64,000 nucleotides of DNA from NCBI GenBank assembly GCA_905221605.1, contig CAJNDS010000324.1, positions 434,640 to 498,639 of the forward strand. The letters run 5' to 3'. Positions 1 through 11,700 of the stretch are shown here, one piece after another. Position 1 is the first letter of the stretch; every line of letters begins with the position of its first letter. The position numbers and the translations under genes are program-made. The notes beneath the pieces were generated by a model. The model did not search any database and was not told the origin of the DNA. It saw nothing but the letters and a program-made list of their open reading frames with translations. The DNA comes from Symbiodinium natans (Eukaryota > Sar > Dinophyceae > Suessiales > Symbiodiniaceae).

Positions 1-105
1 CTCCAGCCTGCCAAGGTCTGCGACCTGACCCTTTTTCCCAGCATACGACCCACGTTCCGGAGGGTTTTGCGCACTTTTCTTTCACGCTCAGGTTCTTGCA
101 GGCAT

Positions 106-3100
106 ATGCCGATGCTGCTCGCCGTAGCACTGCTTCAGCTCGGTACCCTTGCTTCCAGACCCAAGACATTGCCGATCTTTCCTCTGAAGGAAGCCGTAGG
201 GTTTAGGGTTTAGGGTTTAGGGTTTAGGGTTTAGGGTTTAGGGTTTAGGGTTTAGGGTTTAGGGTTTAGGGACTTGAGCTCACTCTTCCCCAGCTTGCGA
301 TTCTTGGCCGACCCAAATCCCTCAGCCGCAAGCCCTATGTCCCGAAGCTGCCAGACTGCATTGGGACGTTTGTGGTTGAACTCAGGTGGTGAACCGGTTA
401 AGGTTGTAATGACAAAGTGGCCGAGTACAGAAGAGATGTGCGAGTAAGATGCTCAGAGAAATCAGAAGCAGTTGAGCTAAATCAACGACCCTAAGCCCAC
501 CAAATGCGAATCCCTCAACCCAAAACCCCAAACCCCAAACCCCAGACCCCAAACCCTAAACCCTAAACCCTAAACCCTAAACCCTAAACCCTAAACCCCA
601 AACCCTAAACCCTAAACCCGAAACCCCAAACCGTTTTCAGTGCATCCTTTGCTGTAGAGGAGACGGGCTGCCTCGTTGTGCAGGCCGGGATGGGCTCGGG
701 GAGGCGTTTTGCATCGGAGACCCTAAACCCTAAACCCTAAACCCTAAACCCTAAACCCTAAACCCTAAACCCTAAACCCTAAACCCTAAACCCTAAACCC
801 TAAACCCTAGACCCTAGACCCTAGACCCTAGACCCTAGACCCTAAACCCTAAACCCCAAACCCTAAACCCTAAACCCTAATTAACCCCAAACCTTCGCTT
901 TCTAAGGGTAGTTACATGATCCCTTACTATGGTCCCTTACCTTCTTTGGCTGTATGGGGTATGCAAGGGGTGCTCATTTAAAGGGCTCGAATGAAGGGAC
1001 CATAAAACTACCCGGAGAGTCTTATGCCCGCCTTCAGGGTTTAGGGTTTGGGGTTTAGGGTCCTTGCAGCCCTTATCTGAACAAGGTTTGGGGTTTAGGG
1101 TTTAGGTTTATTGTTTCGGGTTTAGGGTTAGGGTTTAGGGTTTAGTGTTTAGGGTTTAGGGTTTAGGGTTTAGGGTTTTTAGGGTTTTTAGGGTTTAGGG
1201 TTTTTAGGGTTTTCAGGGTTTAGGGTTTAGGGTTTAGGGGGCCGAAGGATTTCGGGGTAAACGAAGAGCGCATTGCTTTTTACCTAAGCCCCGAAGTCCT
1301 CATACCGCAGACCTTAAACCCCCCCCACAATTCCCAAGCCTTAAGCCCCCAAACTCTAATCCCCAACTCGCCCCCACCCCCCCCCCCCCCCCCCCGCCAT
1401 AAAACCCAAACCGGAAAAACCCTAATCCCAAATCCCTAAACCCTAAACCCTAAACCCTAAACCCTAAACACCCCCCAAAAAGTCCCCAAACCCTTAGGCC
1501 CCCTTAGGCCTCGGTTGTCAGGTCGGCCTGGAGGACCCCTCTACGTCCGAGGCCGGCCAGTGCTGCTCTTGCGCGCGCACAGACGGGCGTAAGTGTTTAG
1601 GGTTTAGGGTTTAGGGTTTATGGTTTAGGGTTTAGGGTTTAGGGTTTAGGGTTTGGGGTTTGGGGTTTGGGGTTTGGGGTTCGGGGTTCGGGGTTCGGGG
1701 TTTGGGGCTTCAGGGTTGAGTGCGTTGTAGAGTTGTAGGGTTATAGAGTTATAGGGTTGTAGGGTTAGATATGATGGTGGGATTTGTAGGGTTTAGGGTT
1801 GAGGGTTCAGGGGCTAGGGGTCATTGTGGGCCAGGGAGCCCAGTCTCGACACATTGTCGTCCACTCGCTTCCAACGATTGACTTCCAAGGAGGAGACTTC
1901 TAATGGCTGAGATGGTGATACACGGGGGCCACCCCGACAATCCCCGAACCCCCTAAACCCGTAAGCCCAAATCCAAAAAATCAAAACCCCAAACCTTGGA
2001 AACCGTAAGCCCTAAACTCCAAACCCACACCCTGTGTACACCCTCAACATCGGTTCCCCCTTATGCTAACAGTCATTCATAGGGATTCCAGTACCCCCCA
2101 AAAACTCCCTACTAAGGACTGTTAGTATAAGGGGGAACATCCCAACCCTCAACCCTAGACCCGAAACCCGAAACCTCAAACCCGAAACCCCAAACCCTCA
2201 TTCCTAAACTATAAAACCGAAACCCGAAACCCGAAACCCGAAACCCCAAACCCCAAACCCCAAACCCCAAACCCCAAACCCCAAACCCCAAACCCCAAAC
2301 CCTAAACCCTAAACCCTAAACCCTAAACCCCTCAAAGCGTGCACCCTCTGCGCTTGTGCATTGTTGAGGCCTTCGCTCGGGTCAGCGCCAAGCGCTTCGA
2401 GTCGCCGGTGGCGAGGATGCCAGGACACGCCCTTCCAGGGGAGGTTTAGGGTTTAGGGTTTAGGGTTTAAGGTTTAGGGTTTAGGGTTAAGGGTTTAGGG
2501 TTTGTAGAGCTTTGGAGCCTTCTATTTCGGGTACCCAGAAAGGAGCCATGGTTGAGACGACTGCTGTAATCTTCCTTCTTCTTATATACACCTCGAAAGG
2601 TTCCTAAACCTGCCAGGGCTTAGGGTTTAGGGTATAGGGTTAAGGGTGTAGGGTTTAGGGTTCAGGGTTTAGGGTTTAGGGTGTAGGGTGTAGGGTTTAG
2701 GGTAATCATTATGGGCCAAATCAACATCCTAAAACCCTCAGCCCTAAACCCTCAACCGCACGCCCTACGCGCTAAGCCCTAAACCCTAAACCCTACACCC
2801 TAAACCCAAGGACGCTCCACATTGTTCAGCCTCAAGCTTAAGGAGGCCAGGTGGACTGGGTCTTCAAGAAACCCTAAACCCTAAGCCCTAAGCCCTAAGC
2901 CCTAAACCCTAAACCCTAAACCCAGGATCAGGGTTCAGGGCTTCGGATCCTTTTCTACACCTCAACGACCGCTTAGCCAAAGAACAGCCCAAGCAACTCT
3001 TGATAAGGCCTTGTTTGGACCTTCTGTTAGCTCTAAACCCTAAACCCTAACCGCTAAACCCTAACTTCAACCCTAAACCCTACACCCTAAACCCTACACC

Positions 3101-6100
3101 CTGAACCCTACACCCTGAACCCTGAACCCTAAACCCTAAACCCTAAACCCTAAACCCTAAACCCTAAACCCTAAACCCTAACCCTAAATCCCAAGCCCCA
3201 AACCACCAAGAACAGGACCTATTGAATTATTGTGCTTGGGGCCTAAGTAGGGGATCGGTCACTGGCTGAGGGATGTGGACTCACGATCTGTTGAAGGGAG
3301 GTCCGGGTTGAGGGCTTCGATTCGTTGCGGGTTTGGGGTGTAGGGTTTAGGGTTTAGGGTTTAGGGATTGGAGTTTAGGTAGGGTTTGCGGTTTGGGGTT
3401 TGGTTTAGGGTATAGAGTTGACCCCTCCCGAGATTACGCAATACCCTCTAAGATTTAGGGTATAGAGTTGACCCCCCCCCCCCCGGAGCACAATCCCCTC
3501 TAAGACTCTTCAACAAAAGCCCTGAACCCCTGAACCCCTACGCCCCAAAAAGCTTCACGCCTCAGATTCGACCCAAGGACACTCAGATAAAGAAGTCGTT
3601 CCCCCAAAAAAACAAAACAAACACAGACAAGAAACAAAAAGCAGAAAGGCGCCTTCTGTTTTTGTTTTGGCATTCTGCTTTCTTGAGAACAGCTCCTACA
3701 ACTGCTTAAGAGCCATCCTTGGTTTTAAAGGCAACTGTTTGTAAAAGGAAACTATCTTCCCCCTAAACCCCACACCCGAAACCTGAACCTTCAAGGCCAG
3801 GACCATACGGTTCAGTTTAGGGTTAGGGTTTAGGGTTTAGGGTTTAGGGTTTAGGGTTTAGGGTTTAGGGTTTAGGGTTTAGGGTTTAGGGTTTAGGGTT
3901 TAGGGTTTAGGGCTTAGGGTTTAGGGTTTAGGGTGGAACCTACAAACTCGATGCCTACAAGCGATCTACTTAAACCTCTGTACTTGAAGGCGTGTCAACC
4001 TGAATTTGCAAGGCCCTAAACCCTAGACCCTATAGACCCTAAACCCTAAACCCTGAACGCTAAACCCTTAACCCTAACCCCTAAACCCTAAATCCTAAAC
4101 CCTAAACCCTGAAAGATTGTCCAAGCAAGTCGGCACTTCACAGATCCTTCCCCAAAAAGGCCGGCAAACGAATGCCCCAGAACCTAAACCCTAAACCCTA
4201 AACCCTAAACCCTAAACCCTAAACCCTAAACCCTAAACCCTAAACCCTAAACCCTAAACCCTAAACCCTAAACCCTAAACCCTAAGGCCCCGGGAGGTCC
4301 CCTGGAGGCCCAGGGAGGCCCGGGAAGCCCTGGGGTCTTGCTTTAGAGGCAATAAAAACAAAACCCTACATCCTAAACCCTAAATCCTAAACCCTGAACC
4401 CTAAACCCTAAACCCTAAACCCTAAACCCTAAAGCCCAAACCCACAAAAGCAGAAGCAAACGCTCATCAAAGCCCCAGACACACACCCCTGATGCAAAGC
4501 AGGTGGTGCCAGGCATGTCACGCGAGTGCTGGGTTGGGAAGGCGCCAACTCACCAGATGCCACTTAAGGTTTAGGGTTTAGGGTTTAGGGTTTGGGGTTT
4601 AGGGTTTAGGGTTTAGGGTTTAGCCCCTTGGGATATTTTATATTTTCCGTTATTGGGTTTAAGAGGATCATATTCAGGAATATGTTTTCAGAGGGTTTGA
4701 AGGGCCATCCTAGTCTTGGGGTTTAGGGTTTTGGGTTTGGAGGTTGGGAGGTTTTTGGGGAGTTTTAGGGTTTAGGGTTTCGGGTTTAGGGTTTAGGGTT
4801 TGGGGGGTTTCATGATTTTTTGGTTTGACGAGTTTGGGGCTGTTGGGGTTTGGGTGATGCCGTTGGGGAGTAAACCCTGAACCCTAAATCCCGAACGCTG
4901 AACCCAAAACCCTAAACCCCAAACCCTAAACCCTAAACCCCAAGGTTGGGGGTTTAGGGTCCGAGCTTTAGGGTTGAGAGCTGAGAGTTTAGGCTTCGAG
5001 GCTGGGTGGAGAGGGACGAGGGAGGAGCCAGGTTTCCCTGCCTTCCTGTGGGAATTTTGTGAGTTAAGGGTTTAGGGTTTGGGGTTTAGGGTTCAGGGTT
5101 TAGGGGGGTTTCTCTGTCATTTTCCCACCTTCGCAGGCATCCTATTGTCTTTCTCCATGCCACAGCAGTTTGTCGACAAGGTCTGCTTCAGACGCTAGCG
5201 CAGCGCAGCTGGAGCACTGCGTGGCAAGGCTGCTCAACACGATGTCTGCAACTTCCACCTTCCCTGCTTCAAAACAATTTTGGTGGTTGTCAAAATTATA
5301 GTCCCTTTTTGATTTAGGGTACTCCAAAAGGGATCAGAAGGTTGACAGCCACCCATTGGGGGGTCTATATTACTTGGAGGTTCAGGGTACTTATTCACCA
5401 ACGATAACTGTACTTATAACCCAGTTATATAAGCCCCTTAAGCGCCCTAAAATGGTTATAAGTACAGCTATAAGTACAGTTATAAGTTATAAGTACAGTT
5501 ATAAGCACAGTTATAAGTACAGCTATAAGTACAGTTCTAAGCACAGTTATAAGCACAGTCATAAGTACAGTTATAATTGGTTTATAAGTACCCTGAACCT
5601 CCAAGTAGGCCCCCCCCTTTTTCGTACACTCCCAGAGGGGTGCCGAGCCGACGACAAGCCTCCATGGAGCTCCCGCACCATAGATGGAATCAACCACCCC
5701 CCTCCTCTTTAGGGTTTAGGGTTTAGGGTTTAGGGTCTAGGGTCTAGGGTTTAGGGTTTAGGGTTTAGGGTTTAGGGTTTAGGGTTCAGGGTTTAGGGTT
5801 TAGTGTTTAGGGCCAACTTGAAGCCGGGCATCTCGGGCCGGAAGCATGCTCCTTCTCTGAGCGGCTTGTGCCGCACCAGAAAGCTGTGGGCCGGTGTGAA
5901 AGCCCTGGAGTCACCTTAAACCCTAAACCCTAAACCCTAAACCCTAAACCCTAAACCCTAAACCCTAAACCCTAAACCCTAAACCCTAAACCCTAAACCC
6001 TAAACCCTAAACCCTAAACCCTAAACCCTAAACCCTAAACCCTAAACCCTAAACCCTAAACCCTAAACCCTAAACCCTAAACCCTAAACCCTAAAAACCC

Positions 6101-8307
6101 TAAACCCTAAACCCTAAACCCTAAACCCTAAACCCTAAACCCGAGCCCAAAACCCTTTGTTCTGAAGTCCAGGACCTGTCGCGGGCGCACTCCGAGCTTG
6201 CCTTCTACGAGCAGGCACCCGAACAACCTTTCAAACAGCCCCAAACCATAAGCCCTAAACCCTAGCCCTAAACCCTAAACCCTAAACCCTAAACCCTAAA
6301 CCCTAAACCCTGAACCCTGAACCCTGAACCCTGAACCCTACACCCTTCAAACCCTAAGCCAAGTCTTAGAAACTGCCGAATCTTGAAAACACCACAAGGG
6401 CCCTCAGCAACCCTGCAGTCCCCTTAGGCTCCCGCTCCAAAGACAAAAGCCCGACACACCCTCAAGTCCCCAGAAGCTCTGCAGGCTCCTTCTCAAAAAG
6501 ACTACCTTGGGTTTAGGGTTTAGGGTTTAGGGTTCAGGGTTTAGGGTTTAGGGTTTAGGGTTTAGGGCTTGGCTTAGGGTTTAGGGTTTCGGATAGAGGG
6601 ACTTGTCAAAGGGGTTGTCGGATCAGCTGGGCCGCTGTTGCATTCCCACGCTTCGAGTTGCTTGTATCTTGGGCTGATGGGGGCATGCAGGGTTCAAGCT
6701 TCTTCTGAGGCTCTTGCTGTTTTTTTTTCCAGGCCTTGCATGCGTTCTGAGAGTTTTGCTCCTTTTTTCAAGGGTTGAACGCGTTCTCAGGTTTGTTTGG
6801 GGGGTTTTGAGATTCCTGCTGAGCGTGGTGGTTTAGGATTTAGGTTTACTTAGAGTTTGGGGTCTATACTACTACCCGTGACTGCGTCGTTTCGCATTCT
6901 GGCTCCCTTGCGTTGTAGGTTTCCTTGTTGAACGCTGCTCTGTGAGATGCCCCATGCTCTGGAGCGCTAGTTCCTATAACGCTTTAGGCTTATTCCTCCC
7001 CCCTCACTTGAGGCATCACCCCAGATGCTGGAAGTTTCTACAATAGCTTTAGTAAACTCCTACCTCTTGGTAAGGCTGTTCTAGGGCTTGGGGAGAACAC
7101 AACCTAAACCCCAAAAGTTTATCCTGGGCTCATCCTCAGGCTGAACCCTAAACCCTAAACCCCAAACCCCAAACCCTAAACCCTAAACCCTAAACCCTAA
7201 ACCCTAAGCCCTAAACCCTAAACCCTAAACCCTAAACCCTAAACCGCAAAAGCCGTTCACGACCTCAAGCTCTGACCACCTGCCACCTCAGCCGGGGGTG
7301 AGGCAGGGAGATTGGGCTCACGAAAGAGAATCGTTCGTTGCTGGTAGCGGGGATTTAGGGTTTAGTTTGGGTGTAGGGCACCCTAAACCCTAACCCTAAA
7401 CCCTAAACCCAAACCCCGAAGCCCTCAACCCCAAACCCTCTAAACCCTAAACCCTATAAACCCCTAAACCCTATAAACCCTAAACCCCATAACCCCTCAA
7501 CCCTAAACCCTAAAAATGGGGTTGAGGGTTCAGGGTCCAAGGGCGCCAAAGATATTCTGGCTCATTCAGGCTTCTTCGGCCCCGTTTGGTCTGGGTGTCT
7601 CCTGTTTGGGGGGTCCTCTCAGTCTGATGTGTTCGGGTTTAGGGTTTAGGGTTTAGGGTTTAGGGTTCAGGGTTTAGGGTTTAGGGTTTAGGGTTCAGGG
7701 TTTAGGGTTTAGGGTTTAGGGTTTAGGGTTCAGGGTTTAGGTCCCTGAACCCCAACAGAAGAACCCTATAGTTTGGGGCTTACCCGTATTTCCAGGACCC
7801 GGAGTAGGGCCCCTTAATATGGTCCCTTACCTTCTTTTAAGTTATCTGAAGTATGGGTTTTGGGTTCGGGTTTTTACAGGGTATATAAGGGGTACAAAGG
7901 CGTCCCGTTCAAGTGCCCATACTAAGGGGCCATGTAACTACCCGAAGCCCTAAACCAGAAACCCTGAACCCTGACCCTGAACCCTAAACCCCAGACCCTG
8001 AACCCCTAACCCCTAACCCCTAAAGCCTAAACCCTAAACCCTAAACCCTAAACCCTAAACCCTAAACCCTAAACCCTAAACCCTAAACCCTAAACCCTAA
8101 ACCCTAAACCCTAAACCCTGAACCCTGAACCCTGAACCCTGAACCCTGAACCCTAAACCCTAAACCCTAAACCCTAAACCCTAAACCCTAACCCTAAACC
8201 GCTAAACCCTAAACCCCTAATCCCTAACCCCCAACCCCCAACCCCTAACCCTACAGCGGGGTTGTCCGGGGGCTGTGAGGGCTGTGCTATGTACGCCTTG
8301 GGCTTGA
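106..8307 (+). CDS. Gene A: candidate 12-exon gene, predicted secreted/ER protein of unknown function
   Basis: I do not recognise this protein. Candidate exons: 106-195, 294-385, 641-683, 1522-1588, 1844-1866, 2369-2415, 2830-2845, 4503-4541, 6173-6214, 7292-7343, 7570-7628, 8257-8307 (TGA). Their phases agree and sum to 207 codons. The first ATG lies 4 nt after a TTCTTGCAG acceptor, a plausible spliced-leader site. The first residues, MPMLLAVALLQLGTLAS, look like a signal peptide. Exon 2 carries KPYVPKLPDCIGTFVVEL, exon 9 DLSRAHSELAFYEQ and exon 10 VRQGDWAHERESF. Donors are GT or GC, with one GA; all acceptors are AG. Intron 1 (196-293) is almost only TTTAGGG units. Exons 1-4 and 8-11 are better supported than 5-7 and the terminal one. 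Splice choices were made by eye, so one or more exons may be wrong or missing. Confidence 0.4.
196..293 (+). repeat. 98-nt intron built of TTTAGGG units
   Basis: About ten perfect TTTAGGG units fill nearly all of the candidate first intron of gene A. The donor GTAGGGTTTAG starts at the array edge. The acceptor TTCCCCAG follows about 20 nt of unique sequence. Confidence 0.6.
528..890 (-). repeat. CCCTAAA arrays around exon 641-683
   Basis: Two CCCTAAA-sense blocks (about 528-630 and 719-890) contain variant units CCCCAAA and CCCTAGA. The first ends just before the TTTTCAG acceptor of exon 641-683. Confidence 0.8.
906..1013. mobile_element. TIR element family I, copy 1 (MITE-like)
   Basis: The left end GGGTAGTTACATGATCCCTT and right end AGGGACCATAAAACTACCC are inverted repeats around a short unique core. 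There is no coding capacity. The same ends and parts of the core recur at 7801-7933 and 45875-46007. Confidence 0.7.
1037..1700. repeat. TTTAGGG array, C-rich tract and second array around exon 1522-1588
   Basis: A TTTAGGG array with GGGTTTTTA variants (1037-1241) is followed by degenerate C-rich sequence, a poly-C run (about 1375-1396) and a CCCTAAA block (1435-1471) before the exon. A TTTAGGG block that drifts to TTTGGGG and TTCGGGG (1594-1700) starts straight after it. Confidence 0.7.
2052..2143. mobile_element. TIR element family II, copy 1
   Basis: GGTTCCCCCTTATGCTAACAG pairs with CTGTTAGTATAAGGGGGAAC across about 40 bp of core. Copies occur at 26450-26551 and 35973-36075, and a half copy near 54605-54655. 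Confidence 0.65.
2144..4440. repeat. Mixed TTTAGGG/CCCTAAA arrays in gene A introns
   Basis: Blocks: CCCGAAA/CCCCAAA/CCCTAAA 2150-2333, TTTAGGG 2441-2507 and 2615-2703, CCCTAAA 2730-2805 and 2870-2925, CCCTAAA 3030-3190, TTTAGGG 3340-3420 and 3817-3932, CCCTAAA 4017-4110, 4181-4285 and 4373-4440. Apart from the short candidate exons I see no gene in the unique spacers (for example 3190-3340 and 3420-3760). Confidence 0.7.
4566..5140 (+). repeat. TTTAGGG-rich intron sequence with dispersed repeat VII
   Basis: An array at 4566-4624 is followed by a unique AT-richer piece (about 4627-4715). Its segment AAGAGGATCATATTCAGGAAT recurs, diverged, at 25832-25880. More degenerate TTTAGGG and a short CCCTAAA block follow. 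Confidence 0.6.
5359..5617. mobile_element. Foldback element with internal short repeats (family XI)
   Basis: The left arm (TACTTGGAGGTTCAGGGTAC) and right arm (GTACCCTGAACCTCCAAGTA) are perfect inverted repeats. The interior (about 5455-5590) is a run of AAGTACAGTTAT-like units of about 12 bp. The apparent Tyr/Lys/Ser-rich ORF here is a translation of those units. A shorter relative lies at 25303-25416. Confidence 0.65.
5707..6345. repeat. TTTAGGG then long CCCTAAA arrays flanking exon 6173-6214
   Basis: TTTAGGG units (5707-5813), an exon-like spacer (5814-5910), then about 30 nearly perfect CCCTAAA units (5916-6142). After the exon a second CCCTAAA block drifts to CCCTGAA (6240-6345). Confidence 0.8.
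6346..7270. repeat. Intron between gene A exons at 6214 and 7292
   Basis: It holds a TTTAGGG block (6508-6590), about 500 nt of unique sequence in which I see no gene (6600-7100), and a CCCTAAA block (7142-7245) just before the next exon. Confidence 0.6.
7380..7741. repeat. CCCTAAA block and TTTAGGG block around exon 7570-7628
   Basis: A degenerate CCCTAAA array (7380-7515) precedes the exon. A TTTAGGG/TTCAGGG array (7635-7741) starts within about ten bases of its end. Confidence 0.7.
7801..7933. mobile_element. TIR element family I, copy 2
   Basis: It shares CCTTAATATGGTCCCTTACC, GTATATAAGGGGTAC and the right end CCATGTAACTACCC with the copy at 45875-46007. The left end is degraded. Confidence 0.65.
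7960..8256 (-). repeat. CCCTAAA/CCCTGAA array before the gene A terminal exon
   Basis: About 40 units, with a homogeneous CCCTGAA sub-block near 8117-8152. It ends just before the CCCTACAG acceptor at 8256. Confidence 0.75.
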
Positions 8308-8737
8308 GGGCTGGTTGTGCTGTTGTTTGCGGGGCAAAGTCCCCAAATATAAACCCTCAAGGGTTTAGGGATATCCGTATCTCTATAGACCCTAATTATG
8401 GCAGGCCTGTGCAAGAGAAGGTTTTGGGTCGAATCCTCAACCCCAAGCCCCTCAACCTCAACCCTAAACCCTAAACCCTAAACCCTAAACCCTAAACCCT
8501 CAACTCCAGGCAGAACCCCTCAAAGACCCAAACTCTGAACCCGAATCCATGCACCCCAAACTCTCAACTCCAAAGTGCCGCGTGCCCCCCAAATCCTTTG
8601 AACCCCAAACCCCACACCCCAAGTTCCCTGAACCCAAAACCGGTTTAGGGTTTAGGGTTTAGGGTTTAGGGTTTAGGGTTTAGGGTTTAGGAGGCCCCCT
8701 AACCCTAAACCCTAAACCCTCCAGAGGCAGAGCAGCC
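8308..8737. other. Intergenic gap between genes A and B
   Basis: About 430 bp. It holds short CCCTAAA blocks (8461-8500, 8700-8720), a TTTAGGG block (8641-8694) and an AG-rich stretch before the gene B ATG. I see no promoter motif or polyadenylation signal. Confidence 0.35.
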
Positions 8738-11700
8738 ATGTCGTGGTCCAAAGGCTGGTCAAACGACGGCTGGTCCAAGGGAGGCGGCCGCCCGGGGGCG
8801 CTCTTGAGCATCCTTTGTGTGTGTGTGTGTGCTTGCGGTTTAGGGTTTAGGGTTTAGGGTTTAGGGTTTAGGGTTTAGGGTTTTGGGTTTTGGGTTTTGG
8901 GTTTTGGGGGTTTTGGTTTGAGGGTTTGGGGTTTGGGGTTTGGCGTTAGGGGTTTGGGGTTTGGGGTTTGGGGTTTAGTCATGACCGTTTGTGTCTCTTT
9001 TTGTATCCATTTCGTCCAAACCCGAATCCCTAAACCCATATGTGTCTTAGTAACGGACATGTCACTTGGGGGTGCATTGGTCGTTTCATCCTGAACCTTA
9101 ACCTCGTTGCGCCTCTTTCGCTCCTAAACCCTTTATACCCTTAACCTTACAGGGTTTAGCTGATTTAGAGTTTAGGGTTTAGGATTTGGGCAAGCCCTCA
9201 ATCCAAAAAAAGTTGAAAAGGGCGAGGGTTTAGACGAGTTTCGGGCTCAGGTTTGGGGGTGTTTGGGTCTTACTTGCCTTGAAACCCCTCAGCCCCAATC
9301 TTTAAACCTTGGCAAATTTCTTCATTTAGTAGGAAAAGTTTGGCCTTTCAATTCCTTAAAGTATTGGAGAGGTAAGCAAACCCCTAAACCCTACATCCAA
9401 CTAGAGCTGCTTGAAGGTGCATGGGTAACTACGAGTACGGATATAAGTACCTGAGTATATTGCTTATAATCTACGTTACCTTACTTCTCGCCCTACTTCT
9501 CACTACCCATGAACCTTAACGTACACCTTGAACCCTAAACCCTAAACCCTAAACCCTAAACCCCAAACCCCTTCAAGCTCAGGGTTAGTGGTCTTCAGCC
9601 GAGGCAAGGGCAAGGGCAAGGGCAGCATCTCTGAGGCCGATTGTGTGCGGAATGCACGAGCCCGTGAAGCCGCAGTTGGTTCTGCGGGTTTGGGGTTTAG
9701 GTCTTGGGGTTTAGGGTTTAGGGTTTAGGGTTTACGGGTTTAGGTTTTGGGGTTTGGGGTGTCTGTAGGGTTGACTACAAGGGTTTAGGGTTTTCGGGAA
9801 CAAGTTCTAGGTTTTGGGGATCCTTGATAGGCACTGAAAGATCCCGACTAAAGACCGTTCGGACGTACAGAGGGTCACATTCATCGTATAGTAGGGCTTA
9901 GGGTTTATGATTCAGGGTGTCGGATGCCTGCTTGTGGACTCCCCGCCCACTAACCGCAACTTTTGGGGGGACAGTTTTTGTTTTCCTGAGCACCAAAAGC
10001 CCTAAACCCTAAGCCCTAAACCCTGAACCCTAAACCCTAAACCCTAAACCCTAAACCCTTGAAAAGCTGAAGCCCGGACCCTGATCTCTACACCCCAAAG
10101 CCTCACACGGTGCGTTTGATTCAACTCTACAAGACAGGAGCGGCCCCAGTCTTCCTAAATCTAGGGTTTAGGATTTAGGGTTTAGGGTTTAGCGTTTAGG
10201 GTTTAGGGTTTAGGGTTTAGGGTTTAGGGTTCAGGGTTCAGGGTTCAGGGTTTAGGGTTTCGGGTTTAGGGTTTAGGGTTTAGGGCCCTAATGAACCCTC
10301 AACCTAAACCAAAAACCCTTGGGGCAAGCTGCAGGATATTGCGAAGCTGGCCACTATCGACTCGGCGCAGAAAGTGTGGGTCGGGAGCATCGCGCAAGGC
10401 CAAACTTTCTGATAGCCGTTTAAAGGCCCTAAACCCTAAACCCTAAACCCTAAACCCTAAACCCTAAACCCTAAACCCTGAACCCTGAACCCTGAACCCT
10501 GAACCCTGAACCCTGAACCCTGAACCCTGAACCTGAATCCCGAGACCTGAGCATTCAAGGGTTTCAGTTTTTGGGTTTGGCGTAAAGAATCCCAAACCCT
10601 AAACACGGCCTTGAAACCCCAAACCCCTAGATGGTTTAAATGTAGGTGGTTTGGGTCCATAGCATCGAGATTTACGAGGCCGGGGAGTTTTAAGTCTATT
10701 TTTTTTTTTTTTTGGGAGGGGGGGGGGGTTCTGGACAATCTTTGCACCTTACCTCGAGTCAAAGGCCGCAACCCTAGAACCCCAAGCCAAGGCCCATACT
10801 CAACATCAAACTCCCACCCGAAACCCTAAGCCCGAAGCCCCAAGCCCTAAACGCTAAACCCGAAACCCTGAACCCTAAACCCTAAACCCTATGCCCTACG
10901 CCCTAAGCCCTAAGCCCTAAGCCCTAAGCCCTAAGCCCTATACCCTATAAGCCCTAAACCCTAAACCCTAAACCCTAAACCCTATAAGCCCGAACCCGAA
11001 ACCGTAAACCCTAAAACCGATCAAGGATCTTCCCAACTTCGGGGGGGTTAGCTGGGATGTCGAGTTGGGGTTCTAAGGGGGCGTCGAGGAGACTTAGCCG
11101 TTAGGTTTTAGGGTTTAGGGTTTAGGGTTTTGGGTGTAGGGTTCGAGTTTAGGGTTTAGGGTTTAGGGCTAGGGGAATGGTCCGGGGTGTAGGGGTTGGC
11201 CCCCAGGTTTCGGCATTGGGGAATTCGGGTCTAGAGGGCTCCGGTGGGGTATGTGAAATAGTGGCCTAGTGGGTGCAAAAGACTAGGGTCTAGGGTTTAG
11301 GGTTTAGGGTTTAGGGTTTAGGGTTTAGGGTATTGTAATAGGAATCCCCAAAGGGACCAACCTTCAGCCCTAAAGGGCCCTTTTGGGGGTCGCTGCTGCA
11401 GGATAACAGTATCCCTAAACCCTGAACCCTAAACCCTAGCCTAAACCCCCAACCCTTCACCAACCCCTATATGGGATTTAGGGAGGGCTCTAAAGGTTCG
11501 TTATGAGAGCTCTGTCCGCCTTAACGCCCAAGACCAAACCCTGAACCCCAAGCTTCTGAGCCCTATACCGAAACCCCAAGCCCAACTTTAAGGAAGGTGA
11601 CCTCGGAGGCATCGTAACCCTTCTGAACCCACCATCCCGGCAGTTGAGGATGTAGGGTTAGGGTTTCGGGTTTAGGGTTCAGAGTTTAGGGTTTAGGGTT

